Assembly (NCBI GenBank): GCA_944321345.1
Contig: CALUKY010000003.1
Coordinates: 1-64,000, forward strand
Direction of reading: 5' to 3'
DNA from: an uncultured Paraprevotella sp.
GTDB taxonomy: Bacteria; Bacteroidota; Bacteroidia; Bacteroidales; Bacteroidaceae
Length of the DNA: 64,000 bases
How positions within the stretch are numbered: position 1 is the first letter of the stretch; the number at the start of each line of letters is the position of its first letter. A program made the translations under genes and the position numbers. Positions 43,790 through 52,707 of the stretch are shown one piece after another. A model generated the notes under the pieces. The model was given only the letters and a program-made list of their open reading frames with translations, was not told the DNA's origin and searched no databases.

Positions 43790-45757
43790 ATGAGAAAAAT
43801 TAAAAGATTTGTTTTGTTGGCGTGCAGTGTATTCTGTTTGTCAGGTGCTTTGTTGGCGCAGAACGCAAAACCTTTTGTCATTCCGGAGTTGAAGGAGTGG
43901 AAGGGTGGCGACGGACAGTTTGTTCCGACCGCGTCGTCACGCATTGTTTGCGCTTCCGGTGAGGCTGAACTGTTGCGTGTAGCCCAGGCTTTTGCCGCCG
44001 ATTATGAGGAAATGTTCGGTGTGCGTATGTCGGTAATGGTAGGCAAGGCCGCAGCCGGAGATTTTGTATTCCAGCTCAAGGCTGACAAGAAAATGCCAAA
44101 AGAAGGTTATGATATCCGTATTACCGACCGTGTATTGGTTTCTGCTCCCGAAACCTCGGGTGTCTTTTGGGCAACCCGTACGCTGTTGCAGATGACCGAG
44201 CAGTCAGACAGCCGCAGCCTGGCCAAAGGTAACATGCGTGACTTCCCGAGCTATGCCGTGCGCGGATTCATGCTCGATGTTGCCCGTAAATTCTTCACGA
44301 TTGACTTCTTGCGTGATTATGTGAAGTTCATGGCTTACTACAAGATGAATACCTTCCAGATTCATTTGAACGACAATGGATTCAAGCAGTACTTTGAGCA
44401 TGACTGGAACAAGACCTACGCCGCTTTCCGTCTGGAGTGCGACACTTATCCGGGGCTGACTGCCGAGGATGGTTTCTATACCAAGCAGGAATTCATCGAC
44501 TTGCAGAAACTGGCCGAAAACAACTATGTGGACATAATTCCTGAAATCGACGCTCCGGCTCATGCTTTGGCTTTTTCACACTACAAGCCGGAAATCGGCA
44601 GCCAGACTTACGGCATGGATCATTTGGATCTGGGCAATCCGGAAACTTACAAGTTCATGGACGGTCTGTTCAAGGAATATCTTGAGGGAGAAAATCCGGT
44701 GTTCCGTGGCAAACGGGTGAATATCGGTACCGATGAATACTCCAATAAGGACAAGCAGGTGGTAGAACAGTTCCGTGCCTTTACCGACCACTATATCAGA
44801 TATGTGGAACAGTTCGGCAAACAGGCTTGTGTGTGGGGAGCCTTAACACATGCCAAGGGCGAAACTCCGGTGAAAGTGGACAATGTGGTGATGAACATCT
44901 GGCACAATCCATATGCGCAGCCACGAGACATGAAGGAGCTGGGCTACAAGATGATCAGCATTCCTGACGGACTGACTTACATTGTGCCTCAGGCCGGTTA
45001 CTACTACGATTATCTGAACTGTCAGTATCTGTACGAAAACTGGACTCCAGCTGTGATTGCCGATCAGAAATTTGAGGAGAACGATCCTTATGTATTGGGT
45101 GGTATGTTTGCCGTATGGAACGATCATGTAGGTAACGGAATCTCGATGCAGGATGTACATCACCGTGTGTTCCCGGCCATGCAGACTCTGGCTGTGAAGA
45201 TGTGGACCGGAAAGGATGCCAAGTTGCCATATGCCGACTTCAATCAAAAGCGTCTGACATTGAGCGAGGCTCCGGGTGTGAATATCTTAGGCCGTATCGG
45301 CGAGGGTAAGGAAATGGTGTATGAAACTGCCGTGGTAACTCCGGGCATGAAGACTCCTTATCACGAAGTGGGCTACGATTACACCGTAAGCTTTGATATC
45401 GAAGGAGCCGATGAGGCTAAGGGTACCGAGCTGTTCCGTTCACGTGATGCCGTGTTCTATCTGGCTGACCCGATCAGCGGTATGCTGGGATATGCCCGCG
45501 ACGGTTATCTCTACACCTTCGGTCATCGGGTGAAACCGGGTAAGGTGAACATTGCCATCGAGGGCGATAATCAGGCAACCCGTCTGTACATTGACGGAAA
45601 GCTGGTTGAGGAACTGGGTAAGCGCACTCTGTACTTCAACGAAGGCGGAAAGGATAAAATGTATCAGTCACGCACTTTGGTTTTCCCATTGGAGAAGGCA
45701 GGTCAATTCTCAAGCCGTATCAGCAATCTGAAAGTATATAATTACAAGCAGCATTAA
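43790..45757 (+). CDS. GH20 beta-N-acetylhexosaminidase
   Basis: A 655-residue exported glycosidase. Signal peptide 1-24 (ending LLAQN) is followed by the GH20b beta domain (about 25-150, ending FWATRTLLQMTEQ), the catalytic TIM barrel beginning YAVRGFMLDVARKFFTIDFL (about 152-171), MNTFQIHLND, IPEIDAPAHALAF, and the acid pair D-E in RVNIGTDEYSNK (about 307-318). The C-terminal about 140 residues look like a LamG/concanavalin-like domain. It should remove terminal GlcNAc or GalNAc from host or microbial glycans by substrate-assisted catalysis. The acid loop reads GTDE where GGDE is usual. Confidence 0.92.
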   Translation: MRKIKRFVLLACSVFCLSGALLAQNAKPFVIPELKEWKGGDGQFVPTASSRIVCASGEAELLRVAQAFAADYEEMFGVRMSVMVGKAAAGDFVFQLKADKKMPKEGYDIRITDRVLVSAPETSGVFWATRTLLQMTEQSDSRSLAKGNMRDFPSYAVRGFMLDVARKFFTIDFLRDYVKFMAYYKMNTFQIHLNDNGFKQYFEHDWNKTYAAFRLECDTYPGLTAEDGFYTKQEFIDLQKLAENNYVDIIPEIDAPAHALAFSHYKPEIGSQTYGMDHLDLGNPETYKFMDGLFKEYLEGENPVFRGKRVNIGTDEYSNKDKQVVEQFRAFTDHYIRYVEQFGKQACVWGALTHAKGETPVKVDNVVMNIWHNPYAQPRDMKELGYKMISIPDGLTYIVPQAGYYYDYLNCQYLYENWTPAVIADQKFEENDPYVLGGMFAVWNDHVGNGISMQDVHHRVFPAMQTLAVKMWTGKDAKLPYADFNQKRLTLSEAPGVNILGRIGEGKEMVYETAVVTPGMKTPYHEVGYDYTVSFDIEGADEAKGTELFRSRDAVFYLADPISGMLGYARDGYLYTFGHRVKPGKVNIAIEGDNQATRLYIDGKLVEELGKRTLYFNEGGKDKMYQSRTLVFPLEKAGQFSSRISNLKVYNYKQH

Positions 45758-45779
45758 TTACAGTGACGAACCTTGTTTA

Positions 45780-45803
45780 AAAGCATACCTTCGGGTATGC
45801 TTT
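45780..45803 (+). terminator. Terminator after the GH20 gene
   Basis: AAAGCATACC and GGTATGCTTT form a 10-base-pair stem closed by a TTCG tetraloop, followed by a long T run, 22 bases after the stop. Confidence 0.93.
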
Positions 45804-45870
45804 TTTTTTTGTAAAATAAGTAGAGTGGAAAATATAAGTAGAATTCTGTAAGGGAGTATTTAAAATATTG

Positions 45871-45878
45871 TATATTTG
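45871..45878 (+). promoter_or_regulatory. GLUG-repeat gene promoter -7 box
   Basis: TATATTTG matches TAnnTTTG, 42 bases before the ATG at 45920. Confidence 0.7.
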
Positions 45879-45919
45879 TGACAATTACCTTTTTGTTTTA
45901 TCTTTATAAAAAATAGCCT

Positions 45920-47818
45920 ATGAAAAAGAAGTACGTATTTTTTGCCGGTTTTATGAGTATGTTTCTTTCTTCTCATGCTTGGGAGGGGCAAGGAACTCAG
46001 GAACAGCCATATTTGTTGTCTACAGCACAGGATATAATTGATTTGGCTTCTTATTATGGTTCGGAGTCAAAAGATCCGGTTTGGTTTTTGTTAACTCAGG
46101 ATATTGATATGAAGCATCAGCTCATTTCTCCTGTAGAAGGAACTTTTAATGGCTGTTTGGATGGTCAGCATTACAAAATCGAGAATCTGTTGATAGATCA
46201 GGAAAATGGTGATGCGGCCCTCTTCTTGCGTGTAGATCATGGAGAAATCAGAGATTTGACGATTGCTTCCGGATATATTCGAGGAAGCAAATCTGTTGCA
46301 GCCTTGGTATTGAATGCCGAGCATTCGAAGATTGTTAATTGTCGTAATCAGGCCACTATCATAGCAGAAGGTACATATGCCGGTCCTGTAGGTGGATTGA
46401 TTGCAAGCAGTGTTTATTCTGAGATCAGGAACTGTGTGAATCAAGGAAATGTTTTGACTAATGAAAGCACTAGTAGTAACATTGGAGGTATTGTAGGTTC
46501 TACAAACGGAATTGCAACTCTGGATTCTTGCGCTAATTATGGTTTCGTAAAGGGTGGTACGGCTGTTGGAGGTATTGCCGGTTCTTTAGGCAATAATGAC
46601 GAGGCATATCATTCTTATAATCTGGGGGTTGTTAGCGGTGTCAGCAAAGTCGGAGGAATTATCGGTACGCAGTCTATTCCTTTGATAGCTGAAAATGACA
46701 GCAGTTATGTTTATATGAGCTGGAACGGCGGACCGATATCGGGTGAAGAACTTGTCGGAGGTATCGGTGGTGATGTAAAAACGATCCGTTATGCTGCGAA
46801 TGTCGGTCCGGTGAGTGGAGAGAATGCAAACAAGATAGGAGGTATTTGCGGTAGTGGTGATGTTGCTTATGCTTATAATTTAGGTGATGTAAGCGGAAAT
46901 CAAGGTGTGGGGGGGATTGCCGGTACGGTCAGTTCCATTAATACCTGTTTTAATAGAGGCGTGATAAGCGGAACCGATTGTGTTGGTGGAATCGCTGGCC
47001 AGATGAGCGGCACTTCCGGTGAGATTAGTTTTGGCTATAACTCTTCTGAGGTTCATTATGAGGAGGGTGAGGATCATACATATGGAGCTGTTGTGGGGTA
47101 TATTAACTATGGAGGATTCATTAATTCAAATAAGATCACTGATACCTATTGGAATAAGGATCTTGAAGAATACGGTTATTCCGGAGAAATAGGTTCGAAA
47201 ATTAAGATAACCGGTCTTTCTGGAGATGAATTGAAGGAAAATGATTTTGAGGGATTCGTTTCTGATGATGCTGGAGTGAATGACGGATATCCTGTCATTG
47301 ACGGTTTTGATTTTTCGGACTCCCCCAAAGTTGCAGAAGTAAGTACCATAGAAATTGCCGAACCAGAGAATGGAAGCATTTTTCCGGCTGCAACAGAATG
47401 GACTTCTTCGATTGGTAGTAGTTTGTCTTTCAAAGTACAGCCGGATGCGGGATATCAGTTGTCTGATGTAATGGTTGATGGACAATCTATAAAGGACGAA
47501 AGCAAATTGCTTCCACTTTTAGGAGAAGCAATGATTTATACATTTGAACCAACACAGACCAAGCATTCTTTGTCTTTTGTATTTACGCAACCAACGAATA
47601 TGGAAAGTGTTCAAGGAGAGGTGCCTTCTGTGTGGATGGAACATGGAGCTGTTTGTATCCAGGCCAAACCAAACCTGTCTTATGCGATTTATACCGTTGA
47701 CGGAGAGATGGTTTGCCAGGGAAAGACTAAAGCAGGCATACAGAAAATTACATGGTCTGATATGAAGAAAGTCTGTCTGGTCAAAGTCGGCGACTATGTT
47801 TGCAAAATGATGCAATAA
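45920..47818 (+). CDS. GLUG-repeat secreted protein with sorting-domain-like C terminus
   Basis: A 632-residue protein with signal peptide 1-20 (ending SSHA). It opens like other GLUG adhesins, GTQEQPYLLSTAQDIIDLA (about 25-43), followed by FLLTQDIDMKH. A run of GLUG-type units then follows: VGGIAGS, VGGIIGT, VGGIGG, IGGICGS, VGGIAGT, VGGIAGQ (about 165-380), probably a beta-helix. A two-strand domain at about 470-560 precedes a C-terminal part with LSYAIYTVDGEMVCQGKTKA, like type IX sorting domains. It is more AT-rich than the flanking genes and stands alone, which suggests an accessory surface adhesin. The ligand is unknown. Confidence 0.85.
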   Translation: MKKKYVFFAGFMSMFLSSHAWEGQGTQEQPYLLSTAQDIIDLASYYGSESKDPVWFLLTQDIDMKHQLISPVEGTFNGCLDGQHYKIENLLIDQENGDAALFLRVDHGEIRDLTIASGYIRGSKSVAALVLNAEHSKIVNCRNQATIIAEGTYAGPVGGLIASSVYSEIRNCVNQGNVLTNESTSSNIGGIVGSTNGIATLDSCANYGFVKGGTAVGGIAGSLGNNDEAYHSYNLGVVSGVSKVGGIIGTQSIPLIAENDSSYVYMSWNGGPISGEELVGGIGGDVKTIRYAANVGPVSGENANKIGGICGSGDVAYAYNLGDVSGNQGVGGIAGTVSSINTCFNRGVISGTDCVGGIAGQMSGTSGEISFGYNSSEVHYEEGEDHTYGAVVGYINYGGFINSNKITDTYWNKDLEEYGYSGEIGSKIKITGLSGDELKENDFEGFVSDDAGVNDGYPVIDGFDFSDSPKVAEVSTIEIAEPENGSIFPAATEWTSSIGSSLSFKVQPDAGYQLSDVMVDGQSIKDESKLLPLLGEAMIYTFEPTQTKHSLSFVFTQPTNMESVQGEVPSVWMEHGAVCIQAKPNLSYAIYTVDGEMVCQGKTKAGIQKITWSDMKKVCLVKVGDYVCKMMQ

Positions 47819-47862
47819 AAATAGTAATCCGGTGAGTCGGTTTTAGATTTTGCCGTGAGTAT

Positions 47863-47912
47863 AAAACAGGTGGAAGAATCTGAATGAAAAGTCAGATTCT
47901 TCCACCTGTTTT
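47863..47912. terminator. Bidirectional terminator between the GLUG gene and floA
   Basis: Arms 47863-47883 and 47892-47912 pair perfectly over 21 bases with an 8-base loop, with A-run and T-run ends, between two convergent genes. Confidence 0.93.
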
Positions 47913-47942
47913 TTATAAAGGAGTATGTATTTTTTATACTGT

Positions 47943-48938
47943 TTACTCCAGAATGTCCTTGATGTCTTCTTTACCTAATTTGGAGATCCGTTCCCGCATG
48001 GCGGTGTCTCCTTTCAGGTTCTGTAGCTTGTAATAATCCATAAAGCCCATGTTTCCGTCGCGCAGAGCCTGAGCCAGTGCTTTAGGAACTTCTGCCTCGG
48101 CTTGAATCACTTCGGCACGCGCTTCTTCGGCTTTGGCCTTCATTTCCTGTTCGGCGGCAATTGCCATGGCACGGCGCTCTTCGGCCTTGGCCTGCGCAAT
48201 GTTCTTGTCAGCATTAGCCTGGTCAATCTGCAGGGTGGCACCGATGTTCTTACCCACATCGATGTCGGCAATATCGATAGACAGAATCTCGAAAGCCGTA
48301 CCGGCATCCAGACCCTTCTTCAGTACCAGTTTGGAGATGGAATCCGGATTCTCGAGTACCTGTTCGTGGTTTTCGGCAGAACCGATAGACGAGACGATGC
48401 CTTCGCCTACACGGGCTAGAATCGTATCTTCTCCGGCTCCACCCACCAGCTGATGGATGTTGGCCCGCACGGTAACGCGTGCTTTGGCAATCAGCTGGAT
48501 ACCGTTCTTGGCCACTGCTGCTACCGGCGGGGTGTCGATCACCTTTGGGTTTACGGAAGTCTGCACAGCCTCGAATACATCACGGCCCGCCAGGTCGATG
48601 GCGGTAGCCTTTTCAAAAGGCAGGTCGATGTTGGCTTTCGAAGCGGATACCAGGGCATGCACCACGCGCTGCACATGACCGCCGGTCATGTAGTGCGCTT
48701 CCAGATTGTCGCGTGTCACGTTGGTCAGTCCGGCTTTGTGAGCTTCTATCAGGCAGGGTACAATGACATTGGGCGGCACATTACGGATACGCATCAGAAA
48801 CAGCTGGATGAGCGAGATGTGAACGCCCGATACCTTGGCCGACAGCCAGAGGAAGAAAGGTACGAAGTGAAAGAATATACTCAGAACAATGATGACCGCT
48901 ACCGCAATGATAACCGGTCCGAAAAATTGAATCTCCAT
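47943..48938 (-). CDS. floA: Flotillin-like protein FloA
   Basis: A 331-residue SPFH protein with an N-terminal membrane-inserted hydrophobic stretch (about 8-35), a [18 protein letters not shown] segment, the band-7 core with [22 protein letters not shown] and [32 protein letters not shown] (about 150-182), and a C-terminal Ala/Glu-rich helical region (about 250-300) that drives oligomerisation. It organises membrane microdomains. It lies 37 bases after an nfeD gene, its usual partner. Confidence 0.95.
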   Translation of the reverse strand: MEIQFFGPVIIAVAVIIVLSIFFHFVPFFLWLSAKVSGVHISLIQLFLMRIRNVPPNVIVPCLIEAHKAGLTNVTRDNLEAHYMTGGHVQRVVHALVSASKANIDLPFEKATAIDLAGRDVFEAVQTSVNPKVIDTPPVAAVAKNGIQLIAKARVTVRANIHQLVGGAGEDTILARVGEGIVSSIGSAENHEQVLENPDSISKLVLKKGLDAGTAFEILSIDIADIDVGKNIGATLQIDQANADKNIAQAKAEERRAMAIAAEQEMKAKAEEARAEVIQAEAEVPKALAQALRDGNMGFMDYYKLQNLKGDTAMRERISKLGKEDIKDILE

Positions 48939-48975
48939 GATATGTCAGGTATTAAGTGAATAAAAACAGGTTCTT

Positions 48976-49452
48976 TTATGAAGGGTTTTCTGCGCGTTTC
49001 ACCCATACTTGTCCGTCGATAACCCGAGTAACAACAATGGGAGTCTTTTCATCCAGAAAACCGTCGGCGGACTGTACCTGTACGATCTTTCCGTCGAAGT
49101 CAGCATTGCCAATCAACGCCAGGCGAGTCTGCGCTATTCCCCGGTCACCTACTTTAACAGAAAGCTGCTCTTCCGTGGCTGCTGTCGAGTTGATGGTGCG
49201 TTTCAGCGAGATGCGGTCCAAAGCCTTGGAACGGAGCATCCAGATACCTGCCAGCAGACAGATGATCAGGGATGAGGCCAATACGATGATACCCGCAGAC
49301 AGACCATAGCCGTCAAATACCAGCACATTGGCGCCGATGAGGCATGCGGCCGAAACGATTCCTGCCAGACTGGTTCCGGGAATAATAAAAATCTCCAGAG
49401 CCATAAAGAATACGCAAAGTACAAATAGGGTACAGATAAGAATAATGTCCAT
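48976..49452 (-). CDS. NfeD-like membrane protein
   Basis: A 158-residue protein with two to three N-terminal membrane helices (IILICTLFVLCVFFMALEIFI, then GIVSAACLIGANVLVF and GIIVLASSLIICLLAGIW) and a C-terminal OB-fold domain (about 85-158) with VGDRGIAQTRLALIGNADFDG and VTRVIDGQVWVKR. It lacks the N-terminal serine protease part of long NfeD proteins. Short NfeD proteins pair with SPFH proteins; here floA is the next gene, 37 bases on. Confidence 0.9.
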   Translation of the reverse strand: MDIILICTLFVLCVFFMALEIFIIPGTSLAGIVSAACLIGANVLVFDGYGLSAGIIVLASSLIICLLAGIWMLRSKALDRISLKRTINSTAATEEQLSVKVGDRGIAQTRLALIGNADFDGKIVQVQSADGFLDEKTPIVVTRVIDGQVWVKRAENPS

Positions 49453-49495
49453 AAGCCTATAATTTTTTCGATTATTAGGATAATAGGCGGATAAA

Positions 49496-49519
49496 AGCGT
49501 TTCCGGAAGTGGAAACGCT
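49496..49519 (-). terminator. Probable terminator after rsgA
   Basis: AGCGTTTC and GAAACGCT pair over 8 bases with an 8-base loop. On the minus strand it is followed by CTTTTATCC, only a modest T tract. It separates frr-rsgA from nfeD-floA. Confidence 0.6.
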
Positions 49520-49542
49520 GAATGAGAAGTTTGGAGGGAAAA

Positions 49543-50475
49543 CTAATACCCTTGACGGTATTTGTTTTCGTCTTTGTCTTCAAGCATGCTGAGATAGGAA
49601 TTGTAGCGGCTCTGGCTGATGTAATGTTCTTCCACAGCCCGAAGCACAGCACATCCCGGTTCGTGTGTGTGCGTACAGTTGTTGTACTTGCAGTCGGCCG
49701 ATACGGCGAATATTTCCTTGAAATAATGCGCTACCTCTTCTTTCTCCATGTCAAAAGTACCAAAACCCTTGATGCCCGGAGTGTCGATGATATATCCTCC
49801 CTGCGGCAGTTCGAACATCTCGCTGAAGGTGGTGGTGTGCATACCCGTATCATGCGCGTAGGAAATCTCGGCAGTCTTGGCCCCGATTCCCGGAAGCAGA
49901 GCGTTCAGCAAGGTAGACTTGCCCACGCCTGAGTTACCGGAGAACAGTGTGATTTTTCCGTTCAGTTCCTGTTGCAGGGCCTCTATACCCTCACCGTTTA
50001 GTGCGGAACAGCAGAAACAGCGGTAGCCGATGGTCTCATACAGGTTAATCAGAGCCTGCATGTAGCTGGTTTCCTCCTCGCAGTAACAGTCTGTCTTGTT
50101 GAAGATGAGGCATACCGGTACCCGATACGCTTCTGCCGAAGCCAGAAAACGGTCGATAAAGGTGGTCGACGTTTCAGGATGGCTCACGGTGACTACCAGA
50201 AAGACCTGATCCAGATTGGCCGCTAAGATGTGACTTTGCTTGGACAGGTTGGAAGCCTTACGGATGATATAGTTTTTTCGGTCCTCAATCTCGCTGATAA
50301 AGGCTGTTCCCTCAGAATTGGGTTGTATGGTCACACGGTCACCTACGGCCACAGGATTGGTGCTTCGGATGCCTTTCAGACGGAAGTTTCCCTTGATCTT
50401 GCAGTCAATAAGCTGGTTGTCGTCAGTTTTGACGACATACCAGCTTCCTGTGTTCTTGATGACAAGTCCCTTCAT
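49543..50475 (-). CDS. rsgA: Ribosome small-subunit-dependent GTPase A
   Basis: A 310-residue circularly permuted GTPase acting late in 30S subunit maturation. An OB domain (about 1-75) is followed by G4 (IFNKTD), then G1 [17 protein letters not shown] (about 180-196) and G3 [13 protein letters not shown], the permuted order. A zinc knuckle follows in [16 protein letters not shown] (about 263-278). It starts directly after the frr stop with no gap. Confidence 0.96.
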   Translation of the reverse strand: MKGLVIKNTGSWYVVKTDDNQLIDCKIKGNFRLKGIRSTNPVAVGDRVTIQPNSEGTAFISEIEDRKNYIIRKASNLSKQSHILAANLDQVFLVVTVSHPETSTTFIDRFLASAEAYRVPVCLIFNKTDCYCEEETSYMQALINLYETIGYRCFCCSALNGEGIEALQQELNGKITLFSGNSGVGKSTLLNALLPGIGAKTAEISYAHDTGMHTTTFSEMFELPQGGYIIDTPGIKGFGTFDMEKEEVAHYFKEIFAVSADCKYNNCTHTHEPGCAVLRAVEEHYISQSRYNSYLSMLEDKDENKYRQGY

Positions 50476-51036
50476 TTAGACGGTCATGATTTCTTTTTCT
50501 TTGGCAGCCAGCAAGGTCTCGATTTGCTTGATGGCCTTGTCGTGCTGCTTCTGCAGATCATTTTCTGCATCCTTTTCCATATCCTCGCTCAGTCCGTCCT
50601 TGATGGCCTTCTTCAGCTTGTCAATGGTATCGCGGCGTGCGTTGCGCACACTTACCTTGGCGGTTTCTGCCTCTTTGCTGCACTGCTTGGCCAAAGTCTT
50701 ACGACGCTCCTCGGTCAATGGAGGAATACCCAGACGGATAATCTCACCGTTGTTTTCCGGCATGATGCCCAGATCAGAGTCGATAATGGCCTTCTCAATG
50801 ATGCGGAACATGCTCTTGTCCCAAGGCTTGATGGCAATGGTACGTGCGTCTGGAGTGTTTACAGCCGCAACATTATTGATCGGTACCATGCTTCCGTATG
50901 AGTCTACGCGGATGCTGTCCAAAATACGTACGTCAGCTTTTCCGGCGCGGATGTGAGCCAGTGAATCTTCAAGATACATTACGGCTTCATCCATTTTTTC
51001 TTGTGCCTCGGCGAGGCATGATTTTACGTCAATCAT
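50476..51036 (-). CDS. frr: Ribosome recycling factor
   Basis: A 186-residue tRNA-mimic protein that, with EF-G, splits post-termination ribosomes. Family segments include LEDSLAHIRAGKADVRILDSI (about 22-42), YGSMVPINNVAAV, TIAIKPWDKSMFRIIEKAI (about 71-89), IRLGIPPLTEERRKTLAKQ and RNARRDTIDKLKKA. Length is standard. It is the promoter-proximal gene of frr-rsgA, with a promoter box at 51082, and is not preceded by pyrH, which lies 4.9 kb away on the same strand. Confidence 0.97.
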   Translation of the reverse strand: MIDVKSCLAEAQEKMDEAVMYLEDSLAHIRAGKADVRILDSIRVDSYGSMVPINNVAAVNTPDARTIAIKPWDKSMFRIIEKAIIDSDLGIMPENNGEIIRLGIPPLTEERRKTLAKQCSKEAETAKVSVRNARRDTIDKLKKAIKDGLSEDMEKDAENDLQKQHDKAIKQIETLLAAKEKEIMTV

Positions 51037-51081
51037 ATTGAATTGTTTTAGTCGTTATTGAATGAATATTTGATGATGGAG

Positions 51082-51089
51082 CAAAAATA
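51082..51089 (-). promoter_or_regulatory. frr promoter -7 box
   Basis: The minus strand reads TATTTTTG, an exact match, 45 bases before the frr ATG and divergent from the box at 51144. Confidence 0.72.
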
Positions 51090-51143
51090 GTTTTTTTTTT
51101 TCTCTTTCACAATACGATTTGACGGATAAGAAAAAAAAATCTA

Positions 51144-51151
51144 TACCTTTG
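51144..51151 (+). promoter_or_regulatory. Promoter -7 box of the VTC-DUF4956 operon
   Basis: TACCTTTG matches TAnnTTTG, 45 bases before the GTG start at 51197. Confidence 0.75.
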
Positions 51152-51196
51152 TAATTATATTGTAACAATCGTCAACCTTAATACATAATATCATTT

Positions 51197-51976
51197 GTGG
51201 AAGATTCAATCGTTTATAAAAACAGTCTTCAGCCTATACTGGAAGCTATGGAGCCGATTTCTCTGCACGAGATGTCGTCCATCCGCCTGATGAATCGTAC
51301 CGACAAGAAATTCGTGACCGATATCGGACATCTATTTCAAATGCTGGAATTGCTTCGTGATGACTATTTTGTTCAGGAGGTGGAGGGGGTGCGCATTTGT
51401 GCTTACCAGACCATTTATTGGGATACGCCCGACCATGCCTTTTACCGGATGCATCACAATGGTAAGATACCGAGGCGAAAGATTCGGGTGCGCACTTATC
51501 TGGATTCTGATATTACGTTTCTGGAGATCAAACAGAAAAATAATCACGGACGTACGCACAAGGAACGGATTATGGTGACAGGAGAGGACCGTCTGTTGGA
51601 GAGTGGCGCAGAAGAATTCTTACAGGAACAGTTCCAGTGTGGGCTGGAAGCCTTTCATCCGGCTGTGCGTAATCATTTTTATCGGATTACGTTGGTTAAT
51701 AAAGGCAAGACCGAACGTCTGACTATTGATTTTGGCGTGTCGTTTGAGAATTATGAAACCGGTAGCAGGGAAGAGACCGGCAATCTGGTGATTATTGAAC
51801 TGAAACGTGACGGCAATGTACCTTCTCCGGTGTTGCAGGTGCTTCGCCAGTTGCGGGTTCGCCCTTTAGGATTCAGTAAATATTGTATTGGTTCCTTACT
51901 GACCAACCCGGCGCTGAAGCAGAACCGTTTTAAACAGAAGATGACTGAGATCAGAAAAAGAGCAATTTTAAATTAA
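51197..51976 (+). CDS. VTC-domain (polyphosphate-polymerase-like) protein
   Basis: 259 residues from a GTG start; there is no upstream ATG in frame, and the next ATG is codon 18. It has the VTC/CYTH tunnel-fold pattern of basic strands: RTDKKF (34-39), TIYWDTPDHAFYRMHHNGK (72-90), RRKIRVRTY (93-101), FLEIKQK (108-114), HKERI (121-125), LTIDFGVSF (175-183), IIELKR (199-204) and SKYCIG (227-232). The alternating Lys/Arg and the Glu residues match the phosphate- and metal-binding residues of yeast Vtc4, which makes polyphosphate from ATP. No membrane segment is present. It heads a five-gene operon with DUF4956 and envelope proteins. Activity is inferred. Confidence 0.88.
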   Translation: MEDSIVYKNSLQPILEAMEPISLHEMSSIRLMNRTDKKFVTDIGHLFQMLELLRDDYFVQEVEGVRICAYQTIYWDTPDHAFYRMHHNGKIPRRKIRVRTYLDSDITFLEIKQKNNHGRTHKERIMVTGEDRLLESGAEEFLQEQFQCGLEAFHPAVRNHFYRITLVNKGKTERLTIDFGVSFENYETGSREETGNLVIIELKRDGNVPSPVLQVLRQLRVRPLGFSKYCIGSLLTNPALKQNRFKQKMTEIRKRAILN

Positions 51977-52005
51977 TAAACCCTGATAAATAAAAAATTA
52001 TAGCT

Positions 52006-52674
52006 ATGTCTTTTTTAGAACCAATTAGTGTGATGGGAGTGCCCGTTTTGGATATACGTGGTTTGCTGGAGATGCTGATACGCTTTACATTAAACATTCT
52101 GGCAGTAGGCAGCATCGTGCGCTTTTTTTATTATCCCAAAAGTCAGCGTAGAGATTATTATTTTACTTTCATCTTAATATCTGTCAGCATTTTTATGCTG
52201 GTTTATTACATGGAGGGGGCCAAACTGAAGGTCGGTGCGGCATTGGGTTTGTTTGCCATCTTCGGAATAATCCGTTATCGCACCGAGGCGGTGCCCATCC
52301 GTGAAATGACCTATCTGTTCTTCCTGGTAGCTTTGTCGGTGATCAACGGTATGGCCGAGGAGATGAGTATCATTGAACTGATGATACCGAACCTGATCTT
52401 TATTCTGGTTGCCTGGCTCTTTGAGAGTAGCCGACTGGTGCGCCATGTGCCGAGCAAATATATCTGTTACGACAATATCAGTCTGATCACTCCGGAGCGT
52501 CGTGCCGATCTGATTGCCGATCTGAAACAGCGTACCGGACTGAACGTGATTCGTGTGGAGGTGGGCACCATTGATTTCTTGCGCGACAGCGCACTGCTCA
52601 AAATCTATTATGAGGATGCCGAGGAAAAGGGAAGCGAAATGGAAGATATGATCCGCCTGCCTAAAAACAATTAA
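52006..52674 (+). CDS. DUF4956 family membrane protein
   Basis: A 222-residue inner-membrane protein with about five helices: RFTLNILAVGSIVRFFYY (about 26-43), YYFTFILISVSIFMLVYYM (about 51-69), AALGLFAIFGIIRYRTEAV (about 78-96), MTYLFFLVALSVINGMA (about 101-117) and MIPNLIFILVAWLFES (about 126-141). The phrase GIIRYRTEAVPIREMTY is the most characteristic and recalls MgtC-type proteins. The C-terminal 75 residues are soluble, likely a small alpha/beta domain. DUF4956 often sits beside VTC-domain genes; its function is unknown. It lies 29 bases after the VTC gene. Confidence 0.9.
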   Translation: MSFLEPISVMGVPVLDIRGLLEMLIRFTLNILAVGSIVRFFYYPKSQRRDYYFTFILISVSIFMLVYYMEGAKLKVGAALGLFAIFGIIRYRTEAVPIREMTYLFFLVALSVINGMAEEMSIIELMIPNLIFILVAWLFESSRLVRHVPSKYICYDNISLITPERRADLIADLKQRTGLNVIRVEVGTIDFLRDSALLKIYYEDAEEKGSEMEDMIRLPKNN

Positions 52675-52707
52675 GCTTTTATTGTTTCTGACTCAAAACT
52701 GCAAGTA

